Positions 35,662 through 44,595 of a stretch of DNA of 64,000 nucleotides are shown one piece after another. The DNA is from Streptomyces specialis. Lineage in GTDB: Bacteria; Actinomycetota; Actinomycetes; Streptomycetales; Streptomycetaceae. Position 1 is the first letter of the stretch. Every line of letters begins with the position of its first letter. The translations under genes and the position numbers were made by a program. The stretch lies in assembly GCF_001493375.1 (NCBI RefSeq), contig NZ_LN929763.1, forward strand, positions 136,047-200,046, read 5' to 3'. Under the pieces are notes generated by a model. That model was not told the origin of the DNA, ran no database searches, and was given only the letters and a program-made list of their open reading frames with translations.

Positions 35662-35997
35662 ATGGGTCGCGCGATGACGAGTGATCAGCCCCGACCAAGG
35701 ATGTGGCTCTGCGTGTGGCGTCGGCGCTCGCCAGCCGGATCAGATAGGGACGAGACGTCGACATCGACGAGGCCCGTGGATCAGATCGACCTGTGGGAGC
35801 AGGCGCGTCGTGACGCCGAGCCGCCCGCGCCAGATCGCCTCACGCAGATCGCGCGGGAGACCTGGGACGAGTTCGTTCGCGGTGGCACCGATCGATACCA
35901 GGTTCCCAAGGAGGTGAGGGATGCGATGAACGCAGCCGGCATCGACGGCACCGTCGTCCGCAGCACATGGGTGGATTTTGCTCGTCACCGCAGATAA
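35662..35997 (+). CDS. Hypothetical protein
   Basis: A frame of 111 residues from ATG 35662 (ATG 35674 also possible). The part DQIDLWEQARRDAEPPAPDR and TQIARETWDEFVRGGTDRYQ is amphipathic and protein-like; the first 30 residues are not. No family was recognised and no SD is clear. A short frame follows with overlap, so the two could be a small coupled pair. Confidence 0.42.
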   Translation: MGRAMTSDQPRPRMWLCVWRRRSPAGSDRDETSTSTRPVDQIDLWEQARRDAEPPAPDRLTQIARETWDEFVRGGTDRYQVPKEVRDAMNAAGIDGTVVRSTWVDFARHRR

Positions 35998-36124
35998 CCC
36001 GGGCCCCTATTGGGTGCTGCACGAGCCCGATGAGGCCCGCTGGCGGCAGGAGCTCGCCATCGACGTCAGCTGCCACCTCGGAAAGCTGCTGGACGTCTAC
36101 GTGCATGTGATCCACAACTACTAG
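35978..36124 (+). CDS. Possible small protein, 48 residues
   Basis: From TTG 35978: it reads GPYWVLHEPDEARWRQELAI then DVSCHLGKLLDVYVHVIHNY. Composition is protein-like (Trp, Tyr, Asp-rich, no Arg runs) and it overlaps the previous gene by 20 bases. The start codon is weak, and it could also be a frame-shifted tail of that gene. Confidence 0.35.
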   Translation: MLVTADNPGPYWVLHEPDEARWRQELAIDVSCHLGKLLDVYVHVIHNY

Positions 36125-36606
36125 CCAATCTGCTGATGGCTACAGTGAGAGCGACGCGATAAGGCCCCGGCCACCGTGCCCGGGACTCTCACCGAGAGGC
36201 TGCACCAAACCCAAAGGCGGCCCGCCGCGACCGCGGTGAGTCAGCCGCCGGATACCCGAGCATCTATGTTCCTGCCCGGCGGCCGTGAACGCCGGAGCCA
36301 TGCGGCGCGACCATACGCCGGCAACGCGCCCCCCGGCGAGGGGCAGCCACCTCCGGGTAAGCGTGAGAAGTCGATGCCTTCCTCCTTATGTGGCCTCGGG
36401 GTGCGGGCGAAGGTACGGGCTGCCTATGTTCGGGCCGGGGGAGTGGCGCCCGGCACCCGTAGATGGGTACCGGGTCACGGCGGGAGTTTGGCATCATGAT
36501 CCTCATGCTGGGCTGGCACCTAACGATCGGCGGCTCGGCGCAGTGTCCCCGGGGACAGCACGGTCCGTGAAGGCGGCAGGACAGCAATCAGGGAAGCAGG
36601 GGGCGG
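36125..36606. other. Stretch without a recognised gene
   Basis: Both strands were read; frames here are short and Arg/Pro-rich. The end holds a ribosome-site-like AGGGGGCGG before the ATPase at 36607; the rest presumably holds its promoter. Confidence 0.45.
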
Positions 36607-38169
36607 ATGTGGTTCACCGTCGAGGGCAGGCAGCCGCGTCCGCTTCACCGGGGTCCGGCAGAGCTGGTCCTCCTTCAAACCAATTCGAACGACTACGGGT
36701 ACACCACGCTGTATCGCCTGTGGCTGCGTAACAGGCACGAGACCGTCGAACTAGGTGCCGTCCGGATCGCCTACGCCGGACTACCGGAGTGGGAACACCC
36801 GATTCCGCCCAGCATGTTCCGAGACTTGTCGGACCTCGGCCAGCATCAGCGATGGTTCTCCCTCGGACTGGACGACGTCTACTACACCAACGTCCGCGGG
36901 CTGGGAGCGACCCGGGCGGAGACGATCCTGAGGGGTCTGCACGACATCGCCTTCAGCGAGGAAGCCTACGAAGAGGCCGTGCAGCATCATGTGACGCAAC
37001 GCTCCTTGCTGCGCGGTGTCGAGACCGGCACCGTGACGAACCAGTTCCGGCGCATCGCACAGGGCAAGGCGAGGCTGACCTCCTACAGCTTCCGTTACGA
37101 TCCGCCAGCAGGCCCTGAACCTGGGGCGAGCTCTGTCCCCGGCGGGCCGCTGGAGTTCGCCGTACAGCGGGAGTCAGCGCCTCCCACGAACGTCCACGTG
37201 CTGATCGGCCGCAACGGCTCCGGCAAGACCACCTTCCTGCGCAACCTGGCCCGTGCGGTCGTCGATACCGGCGAAGCACAGGAAGCGACAGGGGCGATAA
37301 CCATGAGCACGGGGCAGTTCGTGAACGTCGTATCCGTGACCTTCAGCGCGTTCGACCCTTTCGCAGACATCACGCCGCCTGACTCCGGTACTTCCACCGC
37401 GATCGGATACCGGTACATAGGGCTCGCTCACGAAGCCAATGGCGAGGAACGCCCTCCGGGAGGCGAACGACGAACGATCGGGGACTTCGGTGGCGCTTTC
37501 GCTGGCAGCATGCGAGAAATCTTCATCGCCGATCGGGGTCGGCGCTGGGCCGACACTCTGGAACCCCTCGCGAGCGACCCGAACTTCGCGCAGTCCCCGG
37601 TACTCGACTACGCCCGCACGTTCCCCGGGATGCGTGGCTTCGACGGCAGCGATTTCTATGAGGCGGTTGCACTCTTCCGCAGCCTGAGCTCCGGACACGC
37701 GATCACGTTGCTGACCGTCACTCAACTCGTAGAGAAGGTGGCGGAACAGTCCCTCGTGCTCCTGGACGAGCCGGAGACACACCTGCACCCGCCGCTGCTC
37801 GCCGCCTTCATCCGGGCCCTCACCCAGTTGCTGATGGACCGCAACGCGGTCGGGATCATCGCCACTCACTCGCCGGTCGTCCTGCAGGAAGTGCCGCGCT
37901 CCTGCGTCTACAAGCTCAGCCGGGTCCGCCCGCCCGAACGCCCGGAGATCGAGACCTTCGGCGAGAACGTCGGCGTGCTCACCCACGAGGTATTCGGCCT
38001 GGAAACCCGGCAGTCCGGCTTCCAGGCCGAGCTGGCGAAGGCCGTCGACAGGCTGGACACCTACCAGGAGGTCCTCGACCACTTCGGCGGCCAGCTAGGC
38101 GGAGAGGCCAAAGGACTGGTACGCATCCTCCTCGCCCAGCGTGCGGCACGGCGAGGGCCGCTTTCCTGA
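36607..38169 (+). CDS. Septu-like AAA ATPase (PtuA-type)
   Basis: A 520-residue ABC/SMC-type AAA ATPase: Walker A LIGRNGSGKTTFL (199-211), a long insertion, then Walker B SLVLLDEPETHLHPPLLAAF (about 383-402) and the switch histidine in GIIATHSPVVLQE. This build is shared by OLD-like and PtuA ATPases. It overlaps by TGATG with an HNH nuclease, the arrangement of the Septu defence system, in which PtuA and PtuB form a complex that degrades invading DNA. A purine-rich AGGGGGCGG precedes the ATG. Confidence 0.82.
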   Translation: MWFTVEGRQPRPLHRGPAELVLLQTNSNDYGYTTLYRLWLRNRHETVELGAVRIAYAGLPEWEHPIPPSMFRDLSDLGQHQRWFSLGLDDVYYTNVRGLGATRAETILRGLHDIAFSEEAYEEAVQHHVTQRSLLRGVETGTVTNQFRRIAQGKARLTSYSFRYDPPAGPEPGASSVPGGPLEFAVQRESAPPTNVHVLIGRNGSGKTTFLRNLARAVVDTGEAQEATGAITMSTGQFVNVVSVTFSAFDPFADITPPDSGTSTAIGYRYIGLAHEANGEERPPGGERRTIGDFGGAFAGSMREIFIADRGRRWADTLEPLASDPNFAQSPVLDYARTFPGMRGFDGSDFYEAVALFRSLSSGHAITLLTVTQLVEKVAEQSLVLLDEPETHLHPPLLAAFIRALTQLLMDRNAVGIIATHSPVVLQEVPRSCVYKLSRVRPPERPEIETFGENVGVLTHEVFGLETRQSGFQAELAKAVDRLDTYQEVLDHFGGQLGGEAKGLVRILLAQRAARRGPLS

Positions 38170-39014
38170 TGTGGCCCCTGGATCCCCCTCTCATAGCCGC
38201 CCGTGACAGCTACCTGGCCTGTGTCAGCAGCACCCAGGATCGCCCCCGTCGGGCCCGCCTCCTTGCCGCAACCGACGCCGTGGACCAGGCCGCAACGCGG
38301 TTCCGCCACGCGGTCCAGACCGGCCGGGTCTGCTCCCTGGTGACGGACGACTACCAGGTACCCGGCATCCGGGCCACGGAAGCCGTCACCTGGACCTACC
38401 GCAACGGCATGGTCAATACCGGCCGGGGACGGGAGATCTACCAGCAGATCATGGCGGCGCCGCCTTACGAGCGATGCCCGCTGTGCGGGCACGGCATCGT
38501 ACGGACCCTGGACCACTACATGCCCAAGAGTTCCTTTCCGGCCTTGTGCGTGACCCCGGACAATCTCGTCCCGGCATGCGGCGACTGCAACCACATCAAG
38601 GGCGAGAAGGCTCCGGCGAGCCCGGAGACCACGCTGCTGCACCCGTACTTCGACCGGATCGACAACGTTTCCTGGCTCGGCGCGCGCGTGATCCGGGAGA
38701 CACCGCCACGTCTGGAGTTCCATGTCAAGCCTGTTGGGACCTGGACCCAGGAGCTCACCGAGCGGGTACGGCACCACTTCCGTCTCTTCGGCCTGGCCAT
38801 GCGCTATGCGCCGCCGGCCAACAGCCTGATCAACGATATCCGTCGCCGCATTGCAGCGCTGTTCGAGTGCGGCGGCGCTTCCCTGGTGCGCGACTACCTG
38901 CACGATGAAGCGGACACACGCCTGGCGACCCGCCGCAACGGCTGGGAAGGGGTCACCTACCGGGCACTGGCTGAGGACGACTGGTTCTGCTCCCAGGGCT
39001 TTACTACGTGCTGA
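38169..39014 (+). CDS. HNH endonuclease (PtuB-type)
   Basis: A 281-residue nuclease. CPLCGHG (C103, C106) and CGDCNHIKG (C137, C140) bind zinc; between them DHYMPKS (D115, H116) and N132 give the HNH core, and K144 follows. A helical N-terminus (about 1-95) and a 130-residue C-terminus surround the domain. The gene starts within the ATPase stop (TGATG), so translation is coupled, consistent with a Septu PtuB partner. No restriction-methylation specificity domain is seen. Confidence 0.82.
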   Translation: MWPLDPPLIAARDSYLACVSSTQDRPRRARLLAATDAVDQAATRFRHAVQTGRVCSLVTDDYQVPGIRATEAVTWTYRNGMVNTGRGREIYQQIMAAPPYERCPLCGHGIVRTLDHYMPKSSFPALCVTPDNLVPACGDCNHIKGEKAPASPETTLLHPYFDRIDNVSWLGARVIRETPPRLEFHVKPVGTWTQELTERVRHHFRLFGLAMRYAPPANSLINDIRRRIAALFECGGASLVRDYLHDEADTRLATRRNGWEGVTYRALAEDDWFCSQGFTTC

Positions 39015-39732
39015 CTGATCGAGCCCCCGCACATGTCGGCTCACGACGATGTGGCGGTGCGCACCGGCCAGACTCGTGCCCTCAGCGGGACCACGCACAC
39101 GGACACGCAGCCGGATCTCTACTTCCTGGAGCCCGTTGTGCCTTCAGCTGCACCGGCTCTGGCCTCGTGTGAGTCCATCTCTCGGTGGAGGCGGCTCCTC
39201 GTGGGAAGAGAACGATGGGCGCTCGGACGACTACGCCATCGAGTTCAAGACCACCGTCACTGGCCTGCGCCGGGCGGCGGACGAGTGGGACCGCAGCATG
39301 GCCCCGTTCCATCGCGCTGATTCTGACTCGCGCCGCGGCCTGTTGCCCGAACTCATGTAGGAGCGGGAGACCACGCCTTGTTGACCACCAGGGCCGCGCC
39401 CGGGTCTCCACGGGCGGAGCATCAGGATTCCGCACATGGGTGCCGTGGCACCGCGCGGACCCGCCGGACGGCCAAGAAGCACGCGAACCAGCCTGCCTGG
39501 CACAGTCGATGAACAAGCAGGACCAGCCGCCCGGGCACCCGCAGGCAGGAACTCACACTGGCCGATCTCAGGCGATCCAGCGCGGAGATTCCCCCGCAGT
39601 GCCCTGACCGAGACAGAACCGGCCATTACTTCGCGGACCCGATCCGCTCGCACCTGCGGGTACGGGCGGTACCGTGCTCGGCCTTCTCCCCCAGGGCCGA
39701 GGGGCCTCAGCTCATGTCCCAGGCCGAGGGCG
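39015..39732. other. Mostly non-coding stretch with one possible small frame
   Basis: The convergent ends of the HNH nuclease and the radical SAM gene bound this stretch. Apart from a doubtful 63-residue frame (39169-39360) no protein-like sequence was found. No Cys-rich precursor peptide for the radical SAM enzyme was seen. Confidence 0.4.
39169..39360 (+). CDS. Possible small protein, 63 residues
   Basis: From GTG 39169: the frame reads WEENDGRSDDYAIEFKTTVT then GLRRAADEWDRSMAPFH, an acidic amphipathic sequence unlike its surroundings. No SD or family is evident. It could be the remnant of a larger gene. Confidence 0.3.
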   Translation: MSPSLGGGGSSWEENDGRSDDYAIEFKTTVTGLRRAADEWDRSMAPFHRADSDSRRGLLPELM

Positions 39733-40839
39733 TCAGGCGGTGCCGGTCAACTCCTTCGCCTGCTGGGTGAGGCAGGAGCAGGCGTCGACGCGTGACACGT
39801 AGGGGACGTGGGTGTCCGTGGACAGGTCGGTCAGGAAGGCGTCGAGCGTGTTGGGGTCATGCAGGACATTGAGGATGCCGGCCGACGAGTGGTTGCACAA
39901 TTTCAGGTCGCCGAACGGCGACACGGAGAGCCTGCTGATGTGTCGGCCCCGGCGGGCGCCGTCGACACTCTGGGGAGGGGAGCCGACCAGTATCCCGATC
40001 CGGTCACCGGCTGCCGCACGCAGTGAGTCAACGAGTTCGTCGAAGACGCGGTTGGAGAGGCCGAGGTCTTCTCGGCGGGCGCCTTGGCCGGTCGGGTGGA
40101 AGCAGTTGAGCACGATGATGCCGACGCCCAGCTGCTGGGCCACGTCGGCCAGGACGTCGACATGGTCAACGTTCTTCCGCGTCACCACGCAGGTCATGGA
40201 GGCCGATAGCCCGGCTTCCACCGTGAGCGCCAGGGCCCGTACGGCTGAGCGCCAGGATGCGCGCCCGGCCAGTTCGTCGTGCACGGCCGGCACGTGGGAG
40301 TGGACTGGGACGCTGATGCGGGTCAGGCCGGCCGTGGTCAGGGCGGACAGTCTGTTCCGGGTGAGGCCGCGGCCGTTGGTCGTCATCCCGATGCTGTCGC
40401 AGTGCTGCCTGAGATGTTCGGTGAGCGGAACGATCTGCGGATACAGCAGTGGTTCTCCGCCGGAGAGCGTGACGTGGCTGATGGGAATGCGTGCGGCAAT
40501 GCGGTCAGTAGTGTCCCGGAGCTGTTCGGGGGAGAGGACGAGCCGGTCCTGATGGGGCGAACCCGCCGGGCGCCAGGGGTTGTAGCAGAAGACGCAGTCG
40601 AGATTGCACGATTCGACGAGCTCCAGCCACAGAGAGATCCCCGGCGTGCCGTGAGGGCTGTCGGTGTCGCAATCACCGTCCCATGCGGCTTCCCGGAGTT
40701 CGTGCGGCCCTGCGGTCTGTGCGAACCGTGCGCGCCATGCGCTGATGGATGCGCGGTCACCGGGCTCAGGGGGTAAGGCGTTCCCGGTAAGGCGACCGAC
40801 GATGCCGACCGCCTCCTCAGCGGAGATCACGTGCGCCAT
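39733..40839 (-). CDS. Radical SAM protein
   Basis: A 368-residue radical SAM enzyme. The cluster motif is ESCNLDCVFCYNPW (C78, C82, C85), with SAM-binding LSGGEPLLYP at about 126-135. Late cysteines (LKLCNHSSAG, ACSCLTQQ) may bind an auxiliary cluster as in SPASM/Twitch proteins that modify peptides. The N-terminal 70 residues could be a peptide-recognition part. ATG at 40839 is used; a GTG four codons earlier is possible. It follows the NB-ARC ATPase by about 24 bases on the same strand, so they are likely co-expressed. No precursor peptide was identified. Confidence 0.85.
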   Translation of the reverse strand: MAHVISAEEAVGIVGRLTGNALPPEPGDRASISAWRARFAQTAGPHELREAAWDGDCDTDSPHGTPGISLWLELVESCNLDCVFCYNPWRPAGSPHQDRLVLSPEQLRDTTDRIAARIPISHVTLSGGEPLLYPQIVPLTEHLRQHCDSIGMTTNGRGLTRNRLSALTTAGLTRISVPVHSHVPAVHDELAGRASWRSAVRALALTVEAGLSASMTCVVTRKNVDHVDVLADVAQQLGVGIIVLNCFHPTGQGARREDLGLSNRVFDELVDSLRAAAGDRIGILVGSPPQSVDGARRGRHISRLSVSPFGDLKLCNHSSAGILNVLHDPNTLDAFLTDLSTDTHVPYVSRVDACSCLTQQAKELTGTA

Positions 40840-40863
40840 CTGTCGTCTCACTTCCGTGTGGAG

Positions 40864-43011
40864 TCATGGTCGGCTGTGCAGTTTCCTTGCAGCGTCCGCC
40901 TGATCGGGGGCGCCCAGGTCGGCGAAGATGTCACGGGCCTCAGTCCATGCCCCGACCGCCTCGTCGTGCTGGCCCGCATCGGCGTGGACCTGCCCGAGCG
41001 TCATCAGGAACCGGGCCACGCCGTACCGGTTGCCGAGGCGGCGGCGCAGAGTGACCGCGCGCCGGATCGTGTCCAGCGCCTCGTCGAATGCCCCGAGCTG
41101 CGCCTGGGCATGACCGATGATCTTCAGAGAGATGGCGATCCCGTAGGAGTCGTCGATCGCTTCCCTGATGCGCAGTGCCTCGCGCGCGGTTTCCAGTGCC
41201 TCCTCGAACCGGCCCATCAGGTTCAGGCAGTCCGCCATGCTGTTCAGCGCCATGCCATGGCCACGCGGGTGATCCTCTGCGGCGGAGAAGATCTCGAGCG
41301 ACATGTGGTAGTTCGCCAGGGCTTCCTCGAAGCGGCCGGTGTCCTTGAGGACGTTGCCCAGGTTCTGTCTGGCGTAGGCCAGGCCGCTGGCATCACCAAG
41401 TCCCTCGAAGAGTTCGATGGCCCGGGAGTGGCACTCGAGGGACTGCGCCGTCTGTCTGAGATTGCGGTATGCCACTCCCTGGCTGGTCAGCAGCATCGCC
41501 TCGGACACCTTGTCGCCGCAGTCCCGCGCCGACGCGATCCCGATCTCATTGCAGGTGATCCAGTCAGACCAGTGCTTGCTGATATTGAAGTAGTTCCACA
41601 GCAGCCGTGGGAGAATCGCTGCCCGGCGGTGCTCGCCGATTTCCCTGGCGCGCCTGGTGACATCGATCAGGTTGGTGCGCTCGTCCTCCAGCCAGCGCAT
41701 GGCGTCGTCGTAGGACCCGAAGGCTTGGCCGCTTGCGGTCAGCGGCTGAGGGTCTTCGATCGGGATCCTCGCCGGCGTGATGCAGGCGCCGGCGTTGTCC
41801 GCGCTGGCCGTGTACCAGTCGATGAGCCGGCGTGTCGCCTTGTCCTGGGACTGCATGGTGTCGGTTCTCCTTGCGAGGTTCCGGGCGTAGGCACGCAGCA
41901 GGTCGTGAAAGGCGTAGCGGTCGGCTCCTGTCTCCGACAGGAGATTCACGCTGACCAGTTTCCGGACCGCTCTGCGGGTCTCCCGGTGATCCAGGCCGCA
42001 CAGTGCCCCGACAGCGGGAAGGGGGATGTCACGCCCGGGATGGAGCCCCAGACACCGGAACACCTCGGCCGGGCGGCCTCGCAGGGTCCGGTACGACCAG
42101 GCGAAGACCGCCTCGATCTCGGCGCGCTGGTCGCCCTCCAGGGACAGTGCCTGGAGGTGGCCGTCCTCCCGCAGATCCTGAAGATGCTCGGCGATGGTCA
42201 GGTAGGGCCGGATGCGTACCTGCTCAGCGGCGATCCGCAGGGCGAGGGGCAGGTAAGCGCAGTCCCGGGCGAGTTCCGCGGTCGCTTCCGGCTCGGCCCG
42301 CGCGCGCTCGGGGTTGACCACGATCGCGATCAGGCGGATCGCGTCGTCCCGTGGCAGGGGGGCCAGCGTGATCCGGTCAGCCCCGTCCCGGGCGGCGAGC
42401 CCGGCAAGCTGGTGCCTGCTGGTCACCAAGACCAGTGACCGGGATCCTGCGAGGAAAGGCCGGGCCTTCTCGGCCGACCCGACGTTGTCCAGCACGATGA
42501 GGATCCGGCGGTCAGCGACCAGCGTGCGGAAGAGCGCGGCCTGGGTGTCCAAGGTCCCGGGCAGGTCCTGCGGCGGGACGCCCAATGCCCGCAAGAAACT
42601 ATCGAAGACCTCTTCGGAACTGGCCGGCCGCGCGTGGTCGAAATCGTGGAGGTCAGCGAAGAGATCTCCGCCGGAGAACCAGTCCCGGTGACGGTAGGCC
42701 CATTCAACCGCCAGCTCCGTCTTCCCGACCCCGGGCGAACCGTCGATGACCACCGTCCTCGGGCCAGGCTCCGTGACCGGCCGCAGCAGAGCGCTCAGGC
42801 ACGCAATCTCCTGAGTACGTCCTACGAACGCGCTGCCGCGCTGCCTGAGTTGCCGCGGAGGGGGAGCGGTGCCCGCTGACTGCTGGAAGATGACATCGCC
42901 GGAGATTGAACCGGCTTGCACGACATGGGTGCTGTTACCCGAAAGGTGATTGATCGTCCGGGCGCCGGCTTCTGTGTCGCTGCCGAGCCTTTTCCCTCTG
43001 GGCCGGAACAT
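40864..43011 (-). CDS. NB-ARC/TPR STAND ATPase with amyloid-like N-terminal motif
   Basis: A 715-residue signalling ATPase. Residues 20-43 (INHLSGNSTHVVQAG, SISGDVIF) have the VVQAG/GDV pattern of bacterial amyloid signalling motifs (RHIM-like). Then come the NB-ARC domain with Walker A DGSPGVGKTELAV (90-102), Walker B RILIVLDNV, and VTSRHQLAGL, a winged-helix part, and about six TPRs in the C-terminal 250 residues. Such NLR-like proteins in Streptomyces transmit activation to an effector carrying a matching motif. No such effector is next to it; the downstream radical SAM gene is the only tight neighbour. Confidence 0.85.
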   Translation of the reverse strand: MFRPRGKRLGSDTEAGARTINHLSGNSTHVVQAGSISGDVIFQQSAGTAPPPRQLRQRGSAFVGRTQEIACLSALLRPVTEPGPRTVVIDGSPGVGKTELAVEWAYRHRDWFSGGDLFADLHDFDHARPASSEEVFDSFLRALGVPPQDLPGTLDTQAALFRTLVADRRILIVLDNVGSAEKARPFLAGSRSLVLVTSRHQLAGLAARDGADRITLAPLPRDDAIRLIAIVVNPERARAEPEATAELARDCAYLPLALRIAAEQVRIRPYLTIAEHLQDLREDGHLQALSLEGDQRAEIEAVFAWSYRTLRGRPAEVFRCLGLHPGRDIPLPAVGALCGLDHRETRRAVRKLVSVNLLSETGADRYAFHDLLRAYARNLARRTDTMQSQDKATRRLIDWYTASADNAGACITPARIPIEDPQPLTASGQAFGSYDDAMRWLEDERTNLIDVTRRAREIGEHRRAAILPRLLWNYFNISKHWSDWITCNEIGIASARDCGDKVSEAMLLTSQGVAYRNLRQTAQSLECHSRAIELFEGLGDASGLAYARQNLGNVLKDTGRFEEALANYHMSLEIFSAAEDHPRGHGMALNSMADCLNLMGRFEEALETAREALRIREAIDDSYGIAISLKIIGHAQAQLGAFDEALDTIRRAVTLRRRLGNRYGVARFLMTLGQVHADAGQHDEAVGAWTEARDIFADLGAPDQADAARKLHSRP

Positions 43012-43404
43012 GCGTCCCCCTGGAGGTCACCGACAAGAGCACCAGGCTAATCATCGCCCTTGTACGTCAACAGGCCATAACCGGGCAGACTGACGGCAGG
43101 AAAGGGACGGCCAAGGCCATCCGAAGCGGGAACTTGGCCCAGGACCGTGGGCTACTGCCCATCCTCCCATTCCTGCAGGACCTTCCAGAAGCATCCGGGT
43201 GAGGAACGAGGCGTCGACAATGGGACGGTGAGGTCACCGTGGGCAGAGCCGTCCGTGCTGGTGCTGGTGGGCTGCCAGGGAATCGTGACATCGGGCGCGG
43301 GAGACGCCGGTGCCCGTGCGGGCCATGGGACCTGCGGGTGGCGTCCCAGCAGGCCAGCTTCGTTCCGTTCCCCGGACACCCAGCAAGGCTGGCGTGGTCG
43401 GTGG
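43012..43404. other. Stretch without a recognised gene
   Basis: It lies between two leftward genes and should hold the NB-ARC promoter near 43020-43100. A 75-codon leftward frame (43152-43379) is Pro/Ser-rich and not convincing. Confidence 0.4.
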
Positions 43405-44595
43405 TCATGCGGCCAGGGTGGTTGCGACGCGTTCGCGGAGTTCGTGGACGGCGGGGACTTCGCGGTGTTCGTGGAGGGCGGCGGCGAGGTCGCGCAGGGG
43501 GCCGGTGGAGCGGTGGGAGCTGATTTCCTCGGTGAGGTCGAGGGCGCGGTTGGCGGTGGCGCAGGCGCGTTCGAGGTCGTTCTGGCGGCGTTGGGCGTCG
43601 GCCTGGCGTGTGAGGAAGAGGGCTTGCGTGCGGACCCGGTCGCTGGGGAAGAGCACGGCGGCCTGGAGGAAGGTCTGCTCGGCGCGGTCCGGTCGGTTCA
43701 TGTCCAGGTGGGTGGAGGCTTCGGCGCCGAGCAGTTCGCTCCGGTCGAACCAGTACACCCATTCGGGGTCCTCGTAGGAGTTCCCGTCGGCGGTGACGAG
43801 GAGCTCGCCAGCGCTGGCGAGGTCGGCGAACGCGGCCGGGTCGTTCTGCTGGGCGCGGGCTCGGGCGCGGCGGGACAGGAGCATGGCTTCGACCCGCGGG
43901 GTGGTGCGTCCTCGGGCAGCGGAGAGCGCGGCGGTGGTCATCGCTTCGGCGTCGGCGGCGCGTCCGGTGTTGTTGGCGGCGATGGACCAGAACGCGAGGA
44001 TGTGGCTGCCGAGCACGGGATCGGATGAGGTGTGGGCCGAGCGCAGTGCGGCCTGGTAGACCGCGTCGGCGCAGGTGTCGTGGATGTCGAACAGTGCCCA
44101 GGCGTGCATGCGGGCGAGGTCCGCCGCGGCGGCGTGCAGACGAGCGCCGTGCGCGTCGGTGTACGAGCGGTCCTTCAGCAGGTGGACGACGAGCTGGAGG
44201 CTGGTGGCGGTCTCGGACAGGAGCTGGCCGCCGCCGTCGGCGTCATCGGCCTGCCGAAGCTGGCGGACGCGGTCCTCGAAGCGGGCCACGGCGGCTTCAC
44301 CGATGCGGCGTGCGTGCGTGATCTGCCCAGCCGCCGCGGGATCGGCGGTGAGCCAGGCGTAGAGGGAGGCGGTCAGAGTGGTGCCGGTCAGCAGGGTGAA
44401 GTGCCGTCGGTCCATGGTGGTCACGGTGGTGGTCTCCCTTGCGGACACTTCATCAAGGGCGTGGCCGGTGTTCGACAGTTTCCGGGCGCGGGCTGCGCGG
44501 CGATCGGCCGACCCCTGCCCGGCTTCGGGCCGGATGACGACCAGCGCGGCCAGGAATGGACGCAATGGCACGGTGTCCTGCCCCTGTGACGACAT
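43405..44595 (-). CDS. TPR protein (regulator-like, no HTH seen)
   Basis: A 396-residue helical-repeat protein. The mid segment MDRRHFTLLTGTTLTASLYA is typical of Streptomyces XRE-TPR regulators just after their HTH, but no HTH is present upstream. TPR-like helices run from about residue 90 to the end (e.g. AALRSAHTSSDPVLGSHILA, RPDRAEQTFLQAAVLFPSDR). The start at 44595 overlaps the stop of the membrane protein (TGATG); ATG 44415 (MDRRHF) is an alternative. It may have lost its DNA-binding domain or act through a partner. Confidence 0.65.
   Translation of the reverse strand: MSSQGQDTVPLRPFLAALVVIRPEAGQGSADRRAARARKLSNTGHALDEVSARETTTVTTMDRRHFTLLTGTTLTASLYAWLTADPAAAGQITHARRIGEAAVARFEDRVRQLRQADDADGGGQLLSETATSLQLVVHLLKDRSYTDAHGARLHAAAADLARMHAWALFDIHDTCADAVYQAALRSAHTSSDPVLGSHILAFWSIAANNTGRAADAEAMTTAALSAARGRTTPRVEAMLLSRRARARAQQNDPAAFADLASAGELLVTADGNSYEDPEWVYWFDRSELLGAEASTHLDMNRPDRAEQTFLQAAVLFPSDRVRTQALFLTRQADAQRRQNDLERACATANRALDLTEEISSHRSTGPLRDLAAALHEHREVPAVHELRERVATTLAA

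Noticed and set aside
39015..39732. Precursor peptide for the radical SAM enzyme
   Set aside because: No short frame with SD and Cys/Ser/Thr-rich core was found; the one plausible frame is acidic and lacks such residues.
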